Positions 1-10,314 of a stretch of 64,000 nt of DNA are shown here, piece after piece. The position numbers were made by a program, and so were the translations under genes. The stretch comes from Ignavibacteriales bacterium. GTDB lineage: Bacteria > Bacteroidota > Ignavibacteria > Ignavibacteriales > Ignavibacteriaceae. Within the stretch, counting starts at the first letter, position 1; each line of letters begins with the position of its first letter. The notes below the pieces were generated by a model. That model was given only the letters and a program-made list of their open reading frames with translations, was not told the DNA's origin and searched no databases. The DNA lies in NCBI GenBank assembly GCA_016709765.1, contig JADJMD010000015.1:1-64000 (forward strand), in the 5' to 3' direction.

Positions 1-1258
1 AATTTTATAAAGAACTTTCGATCCCTGTTCGTAAGTATACTTAAAATCAATTTCTGCATTAAACCCATTTAAAAGTTTTTACAAACACTAAGACCAAGTC
101 CTGTACCCTGTTTTTTACTTGTATAAAAAATCTTCAAATATTTTTTTTCTTTATGATCGTCTTCAATGCCGATACCATTATCCTCCACTTCCCAACAGAC
201 TACTTTTTTTCATTATCATCATCCATATAAGATCTTACAAAGATAGTATTTCTGAGTTTTCAGCTTCAATAGCATTAGTAATAAGATTTAAAAACACCTG
301 TAATAATTTATCTTTTGAAAATAAATAAATGGCAGATTGAAGCTCCCAGTTCAGTTTCAATAACATATTAATTCTGCAAGCATTACTTTGCATATTATTT
401 ACAGCTATTTGGGTTACATCATTAATAGAACATAATTCTGTTTCAAGATTATGTTTTTAGAAAAGTCAGAAAAATTCTGAATAAGAAACATCATTCTATC
501 TGTTGCTCCGAACATGATTGAATACTTTCTGCAGCGTCATCAGAAATTTGTGAACGCATTGTTGAGAGAGATAATCTAAATTAAGTTTTAGTGCAAAGAG
601 TGGATTTCTAATTTCGTGAACAAGACTTCATGAAAGTTTACCAAGCAATTTGAAGTTTATTATTGAGTATGTCGTATTCTACTCATCTCATCCGCAAAAT
701 GAAACTGATAAACTGAAAATTATTTGTTAGTAATACAAAACATTATATCCCAATAAAAGAAGTATTACGAGAGGAAAATAGCAGATCGGTAGTAGCCCTT
801 ACTTACCGGATCTCCTTTAAAAATAGTCTGCAACTGCTTGCTAAGCACTTCATCAGAGTTATAAAAACCGCTGTCTATCTTCTTCTGTGGATTTCCGCTA
901 AGTTTTTTGTTTCACTTGTACTTTGCATTGCTATTGCTTGTTTAGAAATTTCAATTTTATCTTTTTAGATACATCAGGATTTTTTACCGATGGCTTTCCA
1001 ACTTTTGTCTAACAATGATAAATGATGATAATACTTTTCTGATTTACGCAACCTTACCTATTGTAGATCGTTATTTTTTCTGGTTCTGATTAAGTTCTAT
1101 CTTTCTGAACCACTTTGAGCTTATTAGCCCATCTTTGTTTACATTATCGTACTCTACTACAAATATATTTAGCCATTTGTACAATTTTTTTGATGGCCTG
1201 AAATTATTACCGATTTTTGACCGTTTTACAACTTTTATTCTTAGTTGCAGCTTTCATT
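1..1258 (-). CDS. Sensor histidine kinase, frameshifted, cut by left window edge
   Basis: Reading the reverse strand in pieces gives a coiled-coil-like N-terminal part (about 800-1250), a hydrophobic segment (about 740-790), an H-box HEIRNP at about 603-620 and an HATPase domain with DNGIGI near 165-183 and GTGLGLS near 91-113. These are the phospho-acceptor and ATP-binding motifs of a two-component kinase. A candidate ATG lies near 1258, but the frame breaks many times, so start and length are uncertain and the C-terminus lies at or beyond the edge. It is the last gene of the minus-strand flagellar group, so a role in regulating motility is possible but not shown. The broken frame with preserved motifs suggests indel sequence errors. 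Confidence 0.6.
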
Positions 1259-1379
1259 TTTTTGTTTCGCTGATGCAAATTTTCATCAAAATTTTCTTCC
1301 AGTTAAAGTGCTAAGATCCTCAAAAAACTTCGCTTAAGTTTTCAACTTCCTCTATTTGATTGTATTGATTAATTACTGC

Positions 1380-3135
1380 TCCATCTTTTAGGAAAAGATC
1401 AGATCCAAATGAACCTGTTGAGGACAATAGCGAGCTAAGTTGAATTTGCAATTGGATATATCTATTTCTAAGCACTTCGGCATCTTTATCAATCTTTGTT
1501 CTGATTTTAGTTATCGAATCCCAAGGGTTCCAACGTTAGTATCAATTGTGTTTTTTCTATTTGTAAGATACCCTTTGTAACCTGTGTAGTGATAATTTAT
1601 TATAAAGATTTTACCTATTCCGAATCTGAAATAAAGTTTGTTCAACTTCTTCCATATTATTTTCTGAATGCATTGTTCAATTGATCTGAATCAGTAATCG
1701 ACAGACCAGTGGTGCTGTTAAATGTAATACCCATTTCTGTAAGTGAATTAATTGTTCCAGAACCCAATCCGCCGATAGGTGAATATGCGGTTGAACATAG
1801 AAACTTAGCAATGAGCTGCCCGAGGCATCACCAATGCTCCTCTAATTCCGTCGCTTTGAAGTAGTGTTTGTTTTTATATAATTGCAAACATCATTAAAAG
1901 AAGTTATAAACTCATCAATTTTGTCTTTACAGAACTTACATCATTTGCAGTATCAACGGTTACTTCATTTTCATCGATAGCCATTACAGATTTTAAATTA
2001 AGAGTTACTCCTGCAACAACATCAGTAATACTATTTGAGTTTCGTTCAATGTTTGACCCGTTAAAAGTTAGTTTAGAATTTGTAAAGATAAATTGTGAAC
2101 ATATCCGCTGCATCCTATCCGTTTTCATTTTTGTACGAATGCGGCTCCTATTGGCCTTCCAAGATTGAAAACCAAATTCACCAAGGATGCCACCAGATAA
2201 ATCTGAAAGATCTTCCAATCTTAAAATCGGCTCCGGAGTTTTTTGCAGTTAATGAAATCAGTACGCTAAACCGTTTGAGGGAGAAAAAGAATTGCCGAAA
2301 CAATTCTGGAAGCGCCTTTTTCTTTATCAAGCAGGAATTCCAAGTCCAGAAAGCGGTAGTGCCTGTATCACCACATTAGAAACATATTTGTTGGAATCAG
2401 TTACAGTTAATTTTAATTAACTTTTGAAACCATCAACAACTTTTTTCTGCAGCTAATCCGGAAACATTATCTAACTGTGTTATAATGCTGTCAATTATCT
2501 CATCATAAGTCCTATGGAATAATCTGTTGTTTCAGTTCCATTCATATTAAAAGTAAACGATCCGCAGATAAAGTACCGCCGGAAACAGAAGTGGATGTAA
2601 CAACTGCTTTATCATTATTTATAGCTTTGGTAACAATGCTAGAAAGATCTTCAAAGGATATATTTCCATCAGTAAAATCACTTGCTTCAAGCAGACTGAA
2701 ACATTACTTGTGAACTGCCCACCTTCACCATCACCACCTTTTATTGCAAAAGTATAAGTCCCTGGTGTTGTGATTGAGGAAAAATCTGCAGATTTTTATC
2801 TAAGGAAACAACTAAATCATTTTTTGCAAGTTGATTTACGCGAAGAGCAAAAGCTCCTTTTTGAGCAGCAGTACTTGCACTTACCGTAACGGCTGTTGTG
2901 TTGCTTGAGGTTGCTTTTTTACTGCAAACGCAGATGAAGTTCCAGTTGCTTTTAAAATAGACATTTTACTCTTGGAGTGCATCAACTTTTATTAATAAGC
3001 CTGAGTAAATATTGGAGATACTTGACTACTTTGTTTTACGTGTTTCCAAGAGGTAAATACTTTTTTGAGATTCATTGCTTGTGTAGCTATACACTAATGA
3101 ATTTATCCCGAAGTTGTTAAAAGATCATAAGCCAT
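1380..3135 (-). CDS. fliD: Flagellar filament cap protein FliD, frameshifted
   Basis: FliD (hook-associated protein 2) caps the growing flagellar filament and helps flagellin fold outside the cell. The start ATG at 3135 opens MAYDLLTTSGINSLV, followed by NESQK and a Ser/Thr/Ala-rich region; the C-terminal end, ending near LSSTGSFGSDLF at about 1395-1440, is a helical stretch as in FliD proteins. Identification rests on this layout plus its position directly after fliS and near flagellin; individual frames are short because of many single-base indels. The exact C-terminus is not resolvable; bases 1259-1380 could hold the true tail or a small separate gene. The start lies 8 bases past the fliS stop, so the two are probably co-transcribed. 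Confidence 0.6.
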
Positions 3136-3143
3136 TGCAAAAC

Positions 3144-3474
3144 CTATTTGTTTTCAATTGCTTTTATCCAGCTATCTCTTAGTTCGGATAATATTGTTGT
3201 AACTATTCAAAATTTCCTTTTCGTGCCTGATCCTGGCAGAACTGATAAGTTTTATCAAGTTTATTGCAAGATCTTTATAGCTTTCATCATCAAATCTTAG
3301 AAATCCTATTAACTCTTGAATTGCATTATTTGTTTTAATCATATCTTTCTTTCGGCGTGAACAACGGCAAAATCAAAAACTTTAATAAAAAGTTGTTCCA
3401 AGAGAAGCATTAAGAATCTGATTTGTTAGATAAGGATTAAGTTTACTTTTATTTAGCATAGTAGCTTGATACAT
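3144..3474 (-). CDS. fliS: Flagellar export chaperone FliS, frameshifted
   Basis: FliS binds the C-terminus of newly made flagellin in the cytoplasm and keeps it unpolymerised until export. The reverse strand starts MYQATMLNKSKLNPYLTNQI, which has the FliS N-terminal pattern (NPYL..QI..AS). After frame breaks near 3395-3410 it continues with alternating helices (KTNNAIQELIGFL, YKDLAINLIKLYQFCQDQ) and ends at IENK. The total of about 110 residues fits a small FliS (usually 120-135). It sits between flagellin and fliD, the usual place. The indels do not remove conserved stretches, so the gene is probably intact in the organism. Confidence 0.7.
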
Positions 3475-3498
3475 TTTTTATTTTTCCCAGTTCTTTCT

Positions 3499-3530
3499 TA
3501 AAAATACCCCCGAAGAAATTTCCTCAGGGG
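3499..3530 (-). terminator. Candidate rho-independent terminator after flagellin
   Basis: On the minus strand an imperfect GC-rich hairpin with CCCC/GGGG base arms and a GAAATTTC centre is followed by TATTTTT. It lies 25 bases past the flagellin stop and just before fliS. That position fits the common arrangement in which strongly expressed flagellin is a separate transcript from the export and cap genes. Confidence 0.55.
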
Positions 3531-3554
3531 AACACCCAGTTACTTATTTAAAGA

Positions 3555-4348
3555 TTATCTAAATAAAGATAGAAGACTTTGTGGAGCTGCGTTAAGTGTA
3601 CCTAACATTGCTGTCCCAATTTGTGTTCCTATCTGACCTTTAGTTGCATTCAATTGTTCCATTGCCATATCTGCATCGAACAGACTTGAAATCAATGCCG
3701 TGTTATTAGCAATTGAAGCTGTAAGATATTCTTCTCTTGACGCAAAAGTTTGACTGTAGTTACCATGTAACCTAAAGCTGTTTTAATATCAGCTTGGAAA
3801 TCAGTTACTGCTTGAGTTAATGATCCAGCATCACCAGCTTTTTACCGCATCTAAAGCTGTCTGGTTGTCGTCATATCAACTTGAGCACCGATGTTAATAA
3901 CAGATGAAGCAGATCCGCCAGAGCCAAATGAACTGCTTGTACTTGCAAGAACGTCTGTTCCGTTGATCTTTGTATTAGAAAGAATACTCTGAATTTCGTC
4001 TGCAATTGCTTTTAACGTCTTTTTGAAGACTTTCTTGACTCTTTAATGGGTCTTTTGCGTCTTCTTGTTTAGCAATAATCTGATTTAATTTGTCGTCAAC
4101 AAGTATTAAAGCAGATTCAGCGGTTGATAACCAGTTCTTACCTGAAGAAATGTTATTCAACTGAGCTTTCATTTTCAAGTTACCTGCTTCTAATTCTTTT
4201 CCAACTTTAAAACCAGAAGTATCGTCGCCTACACTGTTGATCTTTCATTGTAGCAAGACGTAACTGTGCTTTGTTTGTTTGAGCACTAACTTTTGAAAGT
4301 GCGTTGTGCATAAATGCATCAAGGTTGGTGTTAATTTGAAAAGCCTAT
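3555..4348 (-). CDS. fliC: Flagellin (filament protein), frameshifted
   Basis: Flagellin polymerises into the flagellar filament. The N-terminus reads (M)-AFQINTNLDAFMHNALSKV once a single inserted base in the start codon (ATAGG instead of ATGG, about 4344-4348) is removed. Then come QLRLA, the NNISSGK motif, a helical D1 region and a Ser/Gly-rich centre near 3900-3950. The conserved C-terminal helix ends MLGTLNAAPQSLLSLFR. At roughly 260 residues it is a short flagellin with little variable D2/D3 domain. A strong GGAGG ribosome site lies at 4356-4360, next to the start. At least four indels break the frame. The gene directly follows several glycosyltransferases, which suggests the filament may be glycosylated. 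Confidence 0.8.
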
Positions 4349-4355
4349 GAGAGAA

Positions 4356-4393
4356 CCTCCGTGTTATTTTAATCAAGCATCCTTTGCTTGATT
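4356..4393 (-). promoter_or_regulatory. Flagellin leader hairpin with CsrA-type GGA sites
   Basis: On the transcript strand a perfect 9-bp stem (AATCAAGCA/TGCTTGATT, 4371-4393) carries a five-base loop AAGGA. Eight bases later ACGGA (4358-4362) overlaps the GGAGG Shine-Dalgarno of flagellin. Both match the ANGGA core recognised by CsrA, the first in a hairpin loop as CsrA prefers. The stem is followed by A residues rather than U, so it is not a simple terminator. This mirrors the known Bacillus subtilis hag leader (two sites, one over the ribosome site, controlled by CsrA and FliW). No csrA or fliW is visible in this window. Confidence 0.6.
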
Positions 4394-4487
4394 GTTTGTT
4401 AATGTTGTTTATTAAAAGAACCTTTTTGTGTTCTGTTAGATTATCGTAGTCGGTAATAATTTGTTTAGAGGTTTTATAAATAATTTT

Positions 4488-6025
4488 TTATGCAGGTTGA
4501 TATGATTCTGAGTTTTTTAGGATTGGATTGAGTTTTTCTTTCAATAAATCGATTTTTTGCTTGATTTGAGGCTTGTCTGAACAATTAGCTTGCAGGCTGT
4601 AAAAGCATTGGCTTACGCTCTCATAATCATTTTGTGTAATGTAAATAGAAATTAAATTGATGTAAACCGCAGGATCATTTTCAAATTGTAAAGATTTATT
4701 AAACAACTCAAGAGCTTTTAAATGATTCTGAATCGGTATAAATCTGTGCAAGGTTTTTTATAAAGAGTTGATGATTCTGGGAATACTTTTAGTAATACGT
4801 CAATCACATTAATAGTTGAGATTTCATCTTTACAATTTTTAATTATCTCAATTACAGTGCTTAAATGTTTTGGCTGAATAATTTTTTTAATAATTCGGAA
4901 TCAAAATCTTTAACAGAATTTTTATTAAAAGATTTTCAATCAACGATTGTACAATTTCCTTGTTGATGTTCTTATTGTTTGAAATAAAATCAGTTAAATC
5001 GATTAATATTTTTCAGCATCATCTTTACAATTTAATTTTAGATGTAAATTTATTGCCCGCAGATACAGATCAATTTGATCTAAAATATTTTCGCTTTCAA
5101 TTTTTGATTTACAATCAAGTAAATTTTTATTTGCATCTACTGTCAACAAAATATATTTAAGCGCTTCATTAAAATTTTCTGCTCTTCAAAAGATGACATA
5201 AATAAGATAGCTAAGTTCTGGTTTTTCTTTTAGATTTTTGAAGGATTTTAATGCGAGCTCTAAAGCGGTTTGCAATTCATTCCTTTCAAACTTAATCTGA
5301 GCTTTATAAAACAAGGCTAAACTAAGATAATTAACTGCAAGTGATTTACCTTTAATTAATCTGTTTATCCGCAGCTCTGCTTCATCAAATTTATCTAATG
5401 AAATAAGTGTTTGGATTAACTTTAAACTATCATAAACATTTGCTTTTTTTATTTTCGTTAGATAAAAAGCAGTGAAAGGTTTCTTTCTTTTTTTTGTTTC
5501 AAAACACCTTCATCAATTGCATAACCGTGATGTATGATTTCTATTTCAGAGTCAATCAATGGAATTTTATTTTTTTTCAGAGAGTCAACTACTTGTTCGT
5601 GAACCTTACCTACAAACTCAACTCCCGGAAAATTTGCAAACAATCGAGGATATCTCATAACACTTCCATTTACATCGGAAGTGCCAATACTTTTAACGCT
5701 GCAGTAAACTCCAGCAGGAGCGTGTGATTTATACTTTTTAACTTCCTCAATAGAATCATGGTTCATTTTCTTCATCAGCGTCAAGATATAGAATCCAGTT
5801 ACCGATACATTTAGTTAAAGCAAAATTTCTCGCTGCGGAAAAATCATTTACCCAATCAAAATGAAAAATCTTTGCATTAAAGGATTCAGCAATCTCTATT
5901 GTATTATCGGTTGAACCGGTATCAACAATAACAATCTCATCAACAACATCTTTAACCGAAGAAAGACATCTTGCAAGATGTCTTTCTTCATTCTTTACAA
6001 TCATACTTAAGCTAAGTGTTGGCAT
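4488..6025 (-). CDS. GT2 glycosyltransferase with C-terminal TPR repeats, frameshifted
   Basis: The start MPTLSLSMIVKNEE at 6025 is the classic GT2 nucleotide-sugar-binding N-terminus (SMIVKNEE). It is followed by IVDTGSTDNT and the metal-binding LDADE. After a frame break near 5760 the domain continues with SVKSIGTSDVNGSVMRYPRLF, the acceptor-side region typical of the SPS-like GT2 subfamily. From about 5450 down to 4488 TPR-like helices follow (for example ALELFNKSLQFENDPAVYINL). In total about 510 residues. Such GT2-TPR proteins next to flagellin genes are plausible flagellin O-glycosyltransferases. It starts 4 bases after the preceding fusion gene, so they are one transcript. Several indels break the frame. 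Confidence 0.75.
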
Positions 6026-6028
6026 CTG

Positions 6029-8470
6029 TTATTTTTCAACTTCAACTTGTTCAACAAGGCTTTCCAAAAGCGAATTATGGTTTTCTGGTAATGATAAAAC
6101 TTCATTTACAGATTTAAGAGCTTCAACAGCTTTTGCATTTTCAGGATTATTTTTAACAGCCCATTCAATCATAGTTTTTGATTCCTCAAACATTTCTGTC
6201 TGATAGAAGACTTGGCCCAATCCAAAGCAAGCATCTGAAGAAGCTGGATTAAGTTTAAGTGCTTCTTCAAAATAGAATTTAGCTTTTTCAAGATCTTTAA
6301 CAACTAATGAAATATTTGCTGCAAGCATTAATAAATCTTCTTTCGAGATTATTGAAACTGCATTGTCAGAAGATTCAAAATGTTTTACTGCCGATTCGAT
6401 ATTATTTAATGCTAAATCAAACTCTTTATCTTTAATATTATTTTGGGCGCGTTTGAATCTTTTAACAAAATCATCTCTGTCAATTGAAATAAACAAGCTT
6501 CTCTGATGATTGAAAGACTTATTCCTTAACCATATTTCATCTGGATCAGCGCCCCATTTATTAACAAATATTCCTCGATTCGTTTTTAATCTTTCAGCAT
6601 ATTTTTTCTCACCTTCAGCCTTAAAACTCTTGGAACCGAAATGATGAATAAAAACATCTTGCGCTACTACCGTTTTGAATCCAGCCAACTGAGTGCGTAA
6701 ACAGTAATCGTCATCTTCAAAATTTCCTGGGGTAAATCGCTCATCAAGTCCACCGATTTTTTCTATTACTTCTCGTTTAATAAGCGTGCATAAAAATGCC
6801 ACTCTAGGAAACTGGAAATATTTGTCTTTGTTTTTCTCTTTAATTGATTTTGCATAGATGTGCATCTCATTAATTGATTTGTAATTAGCTTCTTTGTCTT
6901 TTTGAACACCGCTTACTTCATTACTAATCGGACCAACAATACCAATACTATTTTCTGATTCAGCAACCTTAATCAATCTTTCAAGCCAGCCTTCTGTAAC
7001 AACAATATCGTTGTTTGCAATTAGAATGTATTTACCTTTTGCTGCTTGAATTCCTTGATTGATGGCTTTGGGGAACCCAAGATTTTTGTCGTTATAAATA
7101 ATTCTAAAATTTCTTTTTGTTTTTCCAATCCCTTTATATACTCTTTTGTATCATCCATACTATTATTATCAACAATTATTAATTCTTCATCTGTGGGATT
7201 AAGTTGATTTTTATAAAACGAATCAATAAATTTTTTTGTGTAATCAAGTGAGTTAAATGTTGGAATAATAATAGATATCTTGATTGGGTTTTCTATTGAT
7301 GTGCTAATAAGGTTCTTATAATACAAATACCATTTTGCTGCATTTTTTTGAATCGAATGTTGTGATAGAACAACTTCTCTTGCGTTTTCTGAAATTATTT
7401 CTCTTTTCCTTGAATTAATGATTAAATCTTCGATAGCTTTAATCCAAGAGGTTGTATCATTCTTAACTAATATCCCATTAATTTCATTTATTACAGAAGA
7501 ATTATATGCTTCAACATCACTTAAAATTGACGCAATCCCAGCAGCAGAATAATCCAACCACTTAATATTTGATTTGGATGCGTTAAATTTATTTTTTAAG
7601 CGGAATTAAACCTATATCTATATTAAGCGATTTTAAAATGATTTGCATAATCAGAATAATTGTTAAAATGTTTGGTTACTTACTAACATTACATTGTTTT
7701 TCTATTCTTTCTGTTATATCTCCCAAAATAAAAACTCAACTTGTTCTTGGAAACCTTGAATAAATTTCAATAATTGCATCTTCTATTAACATCAAGTCAT
7801 TTAAATGTGTTTTACTTCCGCTAAAGAGAATCTTTATTTTATTGTTTGCCTTTTTGATCTTATACTCATTTCCCCAAACACTTGTATCAATATAGTTAGG
7901 CAGAATTGCAATTTTTGAATTATATTTACAAAATCTTCACGTAAGGAATTTGTAGTTACTGTAATTAAATCTGAATTTTTTAAGTAATCTAGATAATATT
8001 CCTTTTTTGAATTATACAATTCATAAAAAGGATGGGCTGGATATAGACTTATCAAATTGTCGTCTATTTCATAAACAATTTTTACTTTTGAATTTCCAAT
8101 TATTTTTTTTAGCTCTTTAAATGGTATTGTTACAGCAAATTCGCGTTGAACCACAACAATGTCTAATTTCTTAAGATTATCAACTATTATAAAATTTCGA
8201 ATTGAATTGAAATTCGTTAATGAATGTAGCTTTTCAAGATCAATTAAATTTATAAATTCAATTTGATTTTGTCTTTGAAGTTCATATAGAATCGTAGTTA
8301 CACGTAGAAAAGGGCAAGCTGAAAAAAAATCAGCTGTAAGAAAACCTATTTTTATTTTTCTCGTATTTTTTGATTTTGTTGTATCATTTGGTAAACCAAT
8401 TAGAAATTGTTTTTGTTCAATGTTTTGAGAATAATGTCGAACTTCCTTAATAATTTTTACAACATTACCA
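6029..8470 (-). CDS. Large GT4-like / GT2 / TPR glycosyltransferase fusion, frameshifted
   Basis: Joined frames give about 810 residues. The N-terminal half (about 8470-7300) is a GT4-like domain with YEIDDNL near 8060 and, at about 7540-7610, the donor-site region NIKWLDYSAAGIASILSDVEAYN. The middle (about 7290-6560) is a GT2 domain: ISIIIPTFNSLDYT, IIVDNNSMDDT, IANNDIVV, then GGLDERFTPGNFEDDDYCLR. The C-terminal third has TPR repeats (LEKAKFYFEEALKLNPASSDACF). The frame breaks near 7560-7830 and 6977-7120. No clean ATG is seen at the N-terminus, so the start is approximate. It probably transfers two sugars, or extends a chain, on a surface acceptor; context points to flagellin or an associated glycan. 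Confidence 0.7.
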
Positions 8471-8482
8471 ATTATCTTAAAA

Positions 8483-9448
8483 TTAATTTTCTAAATCTCT
8501 TTTATTATTAATTTCTGTTTCATAGACACTTAATAATTCATTAATAACTTTATTTGACGAATAATATTTTAACACAAGTTCCTTAACTTTTCGAACACTA
8601 TTCAAATTATATTTTTTAATTTCATTTACCATTTCCATTACGTTATATTGCTTTTTAAATCTTCTACCTGATAGATTACATTTAATAATTTCTTCGAAAT
8701 TATTTTCGGTTACTAAACCGTCACCACCTTGATAATCAAAAACAATAACTGCTCTTTCACAAAACATTGCTTCTAACGCACCTCTTCCCAATGAAAAATT
8801 ATATCAGAATTTAATATCGCACTCGGACAAAATCTTGATCGCCATTTTGGCCTTTATCTCCAATTATCTCCAGTTTAATTTCTAAAGACTACAAGCACCT
8901 ATTATAATAGAAAGATGATCTGGGGTAATTTTATTAGATAGAACTAAAGCCTTGCGCGGAAATTCATTGGTGTTTCGGGGGAAAAAAAATTTTCGTCAAT
9001 TGGATTTCTAATCACTAGAATTTTTTCTTCTGGTATATTGTTGGTCATTAAATTTTCTTTAACCTCTTCACTTACTGCAACAAATCTTGATATTTCTAAA
9101 TCAACTACTGGGGTTGCTCTATAAATGGGATGACACCGTGTGAAATAAATACTATAGGTAAATATTTAAAATATTTCTTACTTCTATTGCATTTATATTA
9201 TGATGAATATAGGCAATGTCAAATTCAATATCTTGATAACTTTCTAAATCTTCCACAATAGGGATACCGGCTTCATCAAATTTAATTTTAACATCATTTC
9301 CTAAATACTTAGAGTAAACAAAAATCTGATGACCCAAATTTTTAAGCATGGTTGATAGCAATAAAGTATAAACTTCAGTTCCTTGAAATTTTAGTAAATG
9401 ATGATTTGTAATTAAGATTTTTAAGCTTTTGTTTGTTTGTCCTGCCAC
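8483..9448 (-). CDS. GT4 family glycosyltransferase, frameshifted
   Basis: The N-terminal piece (9448-9152) contains ILITNHHLLKFQGTEVYTL, the GT-B donor-side start with the usual G-x-E motif, and FVYSKYLG. The C-terminal piece (8791-8483) has GRGALEAMFCERAVIVFDYQGGDGLV, the GT4 EALA-type nucleotide-sugar-binding segment. Between them (8792-9151) short open stretches in changing frames carry the rest, so this is one gene of about 320 residues with several indels. The first codon may be GTG at 9448, overlapping the end of the upstream GT2 gene by about 28 bases. Donor and acceptor cannot be told from sequence. Confidence 0.65.
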
Positions 9449-10202
9449 CAATAGGAATCCTTTCTGCTCTTTTCTTTCCAGGAAATTAATTTATTTCCAA
9501 AATCAGAAACTCCATTATGAACTGCTTTACCTTTTCTCTTTTCCCATTTTTCTGAGTACTGAGGAAAATGTTTTCCATAGTAATCGCAAGTTTTCTCCCA
9601 TTCTTCAACCGAAATGGCTTTACCATAGTGTCTTACATAACCTAAATTTTCTATTGTTCCTTTACCCAAAGAAACTTCCCTTTGATCTGCATGCTTATAA
9701 CAAAGTTCATTAGAATTTTTAAACGCTATTATAATTTCTCTAAATTCGGGTCCTAACCATTTTCTTTCAAAATATTTTTTGTCAATATCTTCGGAAGTGA
9801 TATAAAAATCAAAGAGCTTCATTCTAACAGCAATAACATCATCATCAAAGTTTTTACAAGACTCCAATCAAATTCAATTCTTTCATCAGCATCCAAATAA
9901 ACTAACCAATCATTTGGTTTTGCATATTTTTCGCTTCCAATAAAAGTAATTGTCTATTTTCAAATTCTGCCTTGGCTCTATCTTTATCCCAAAATGAACC
10001 TTGAATTATTTTTTTTACATTTGGATGTGATTTGCAAATTAGCACAGTATCATCTGTTGAACAATCATCATAAACAAAAATTCCGCCTGTGCAGAATCCT
10101 GACAAGTGATCGAGAGTTTCTTTTATTATTAATGATTCATTTCGGACTCGGGTTAAACCGATTATTAAAGGTTTATCTTTTCCATATTTCTTTGTTTTTC
10201 AC
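9421..10202 (-). CDS. GT2 family glycosyltransferase, frameshifted
   Basis: Reads LIIGLTRVRNESLIIKETLDH, FVYDDCSTDDT and, after a frame break near 9870-9910, WLVYLDADERIEFDW: the fold, nucleotide-binding and metal-binding (DAD) motifs of a GT2 enzyme. The rest (9867-9421) contains YFERKWLGPEFREI and a C-terminal region rich in Lys and Trp. About 260 residues. A GTG at 10202 or ATG at 10185 could start it; an indel right after the start makes the choice unsafe. It is the first gene of the minus-strand glycosyltransferase/flagellin group. Confidence 0.65.
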
Positions 10203-10292
10203 TAACTAAGACAATAGTAATGCCATATATTGATGTTAAAAATGAAATAAAACGACAAAGAATTTTTCTAGAAGCTGCTTTAATTCGGATAG

Positions 10293-10314
10293 TATTGGCT
10301 AATTATAGCCAATA
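10293..10314 (-). terminator. Hairpin directly after the 10315-12159 gene
   Basis: Perfect 8-bp inverted repeat TATTGGCT/AGCCAATA with a 6-base loop, beginning at the base after the stop codon. No U tract follows on the minus strand, so a terminator role is only suggested by position. Confidence 0.3.

Noticed and set aside
4371..4393. Hairpin upstream of flagellin as a transcription terminator
   Set aside because: On the transcribed (minus) strand the stem is followed by A residues, not U, and it lies directly before a ribosome site; a leader regulatory structure fits better.
1..10210. Left region as a true pseudogene island
   Set aside because: Only indels are seen, family motifs are complete after joining frames, and similar indels hit essential carAB elsewhere; sequence error is simpler. 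Kept as a finding to be tested.
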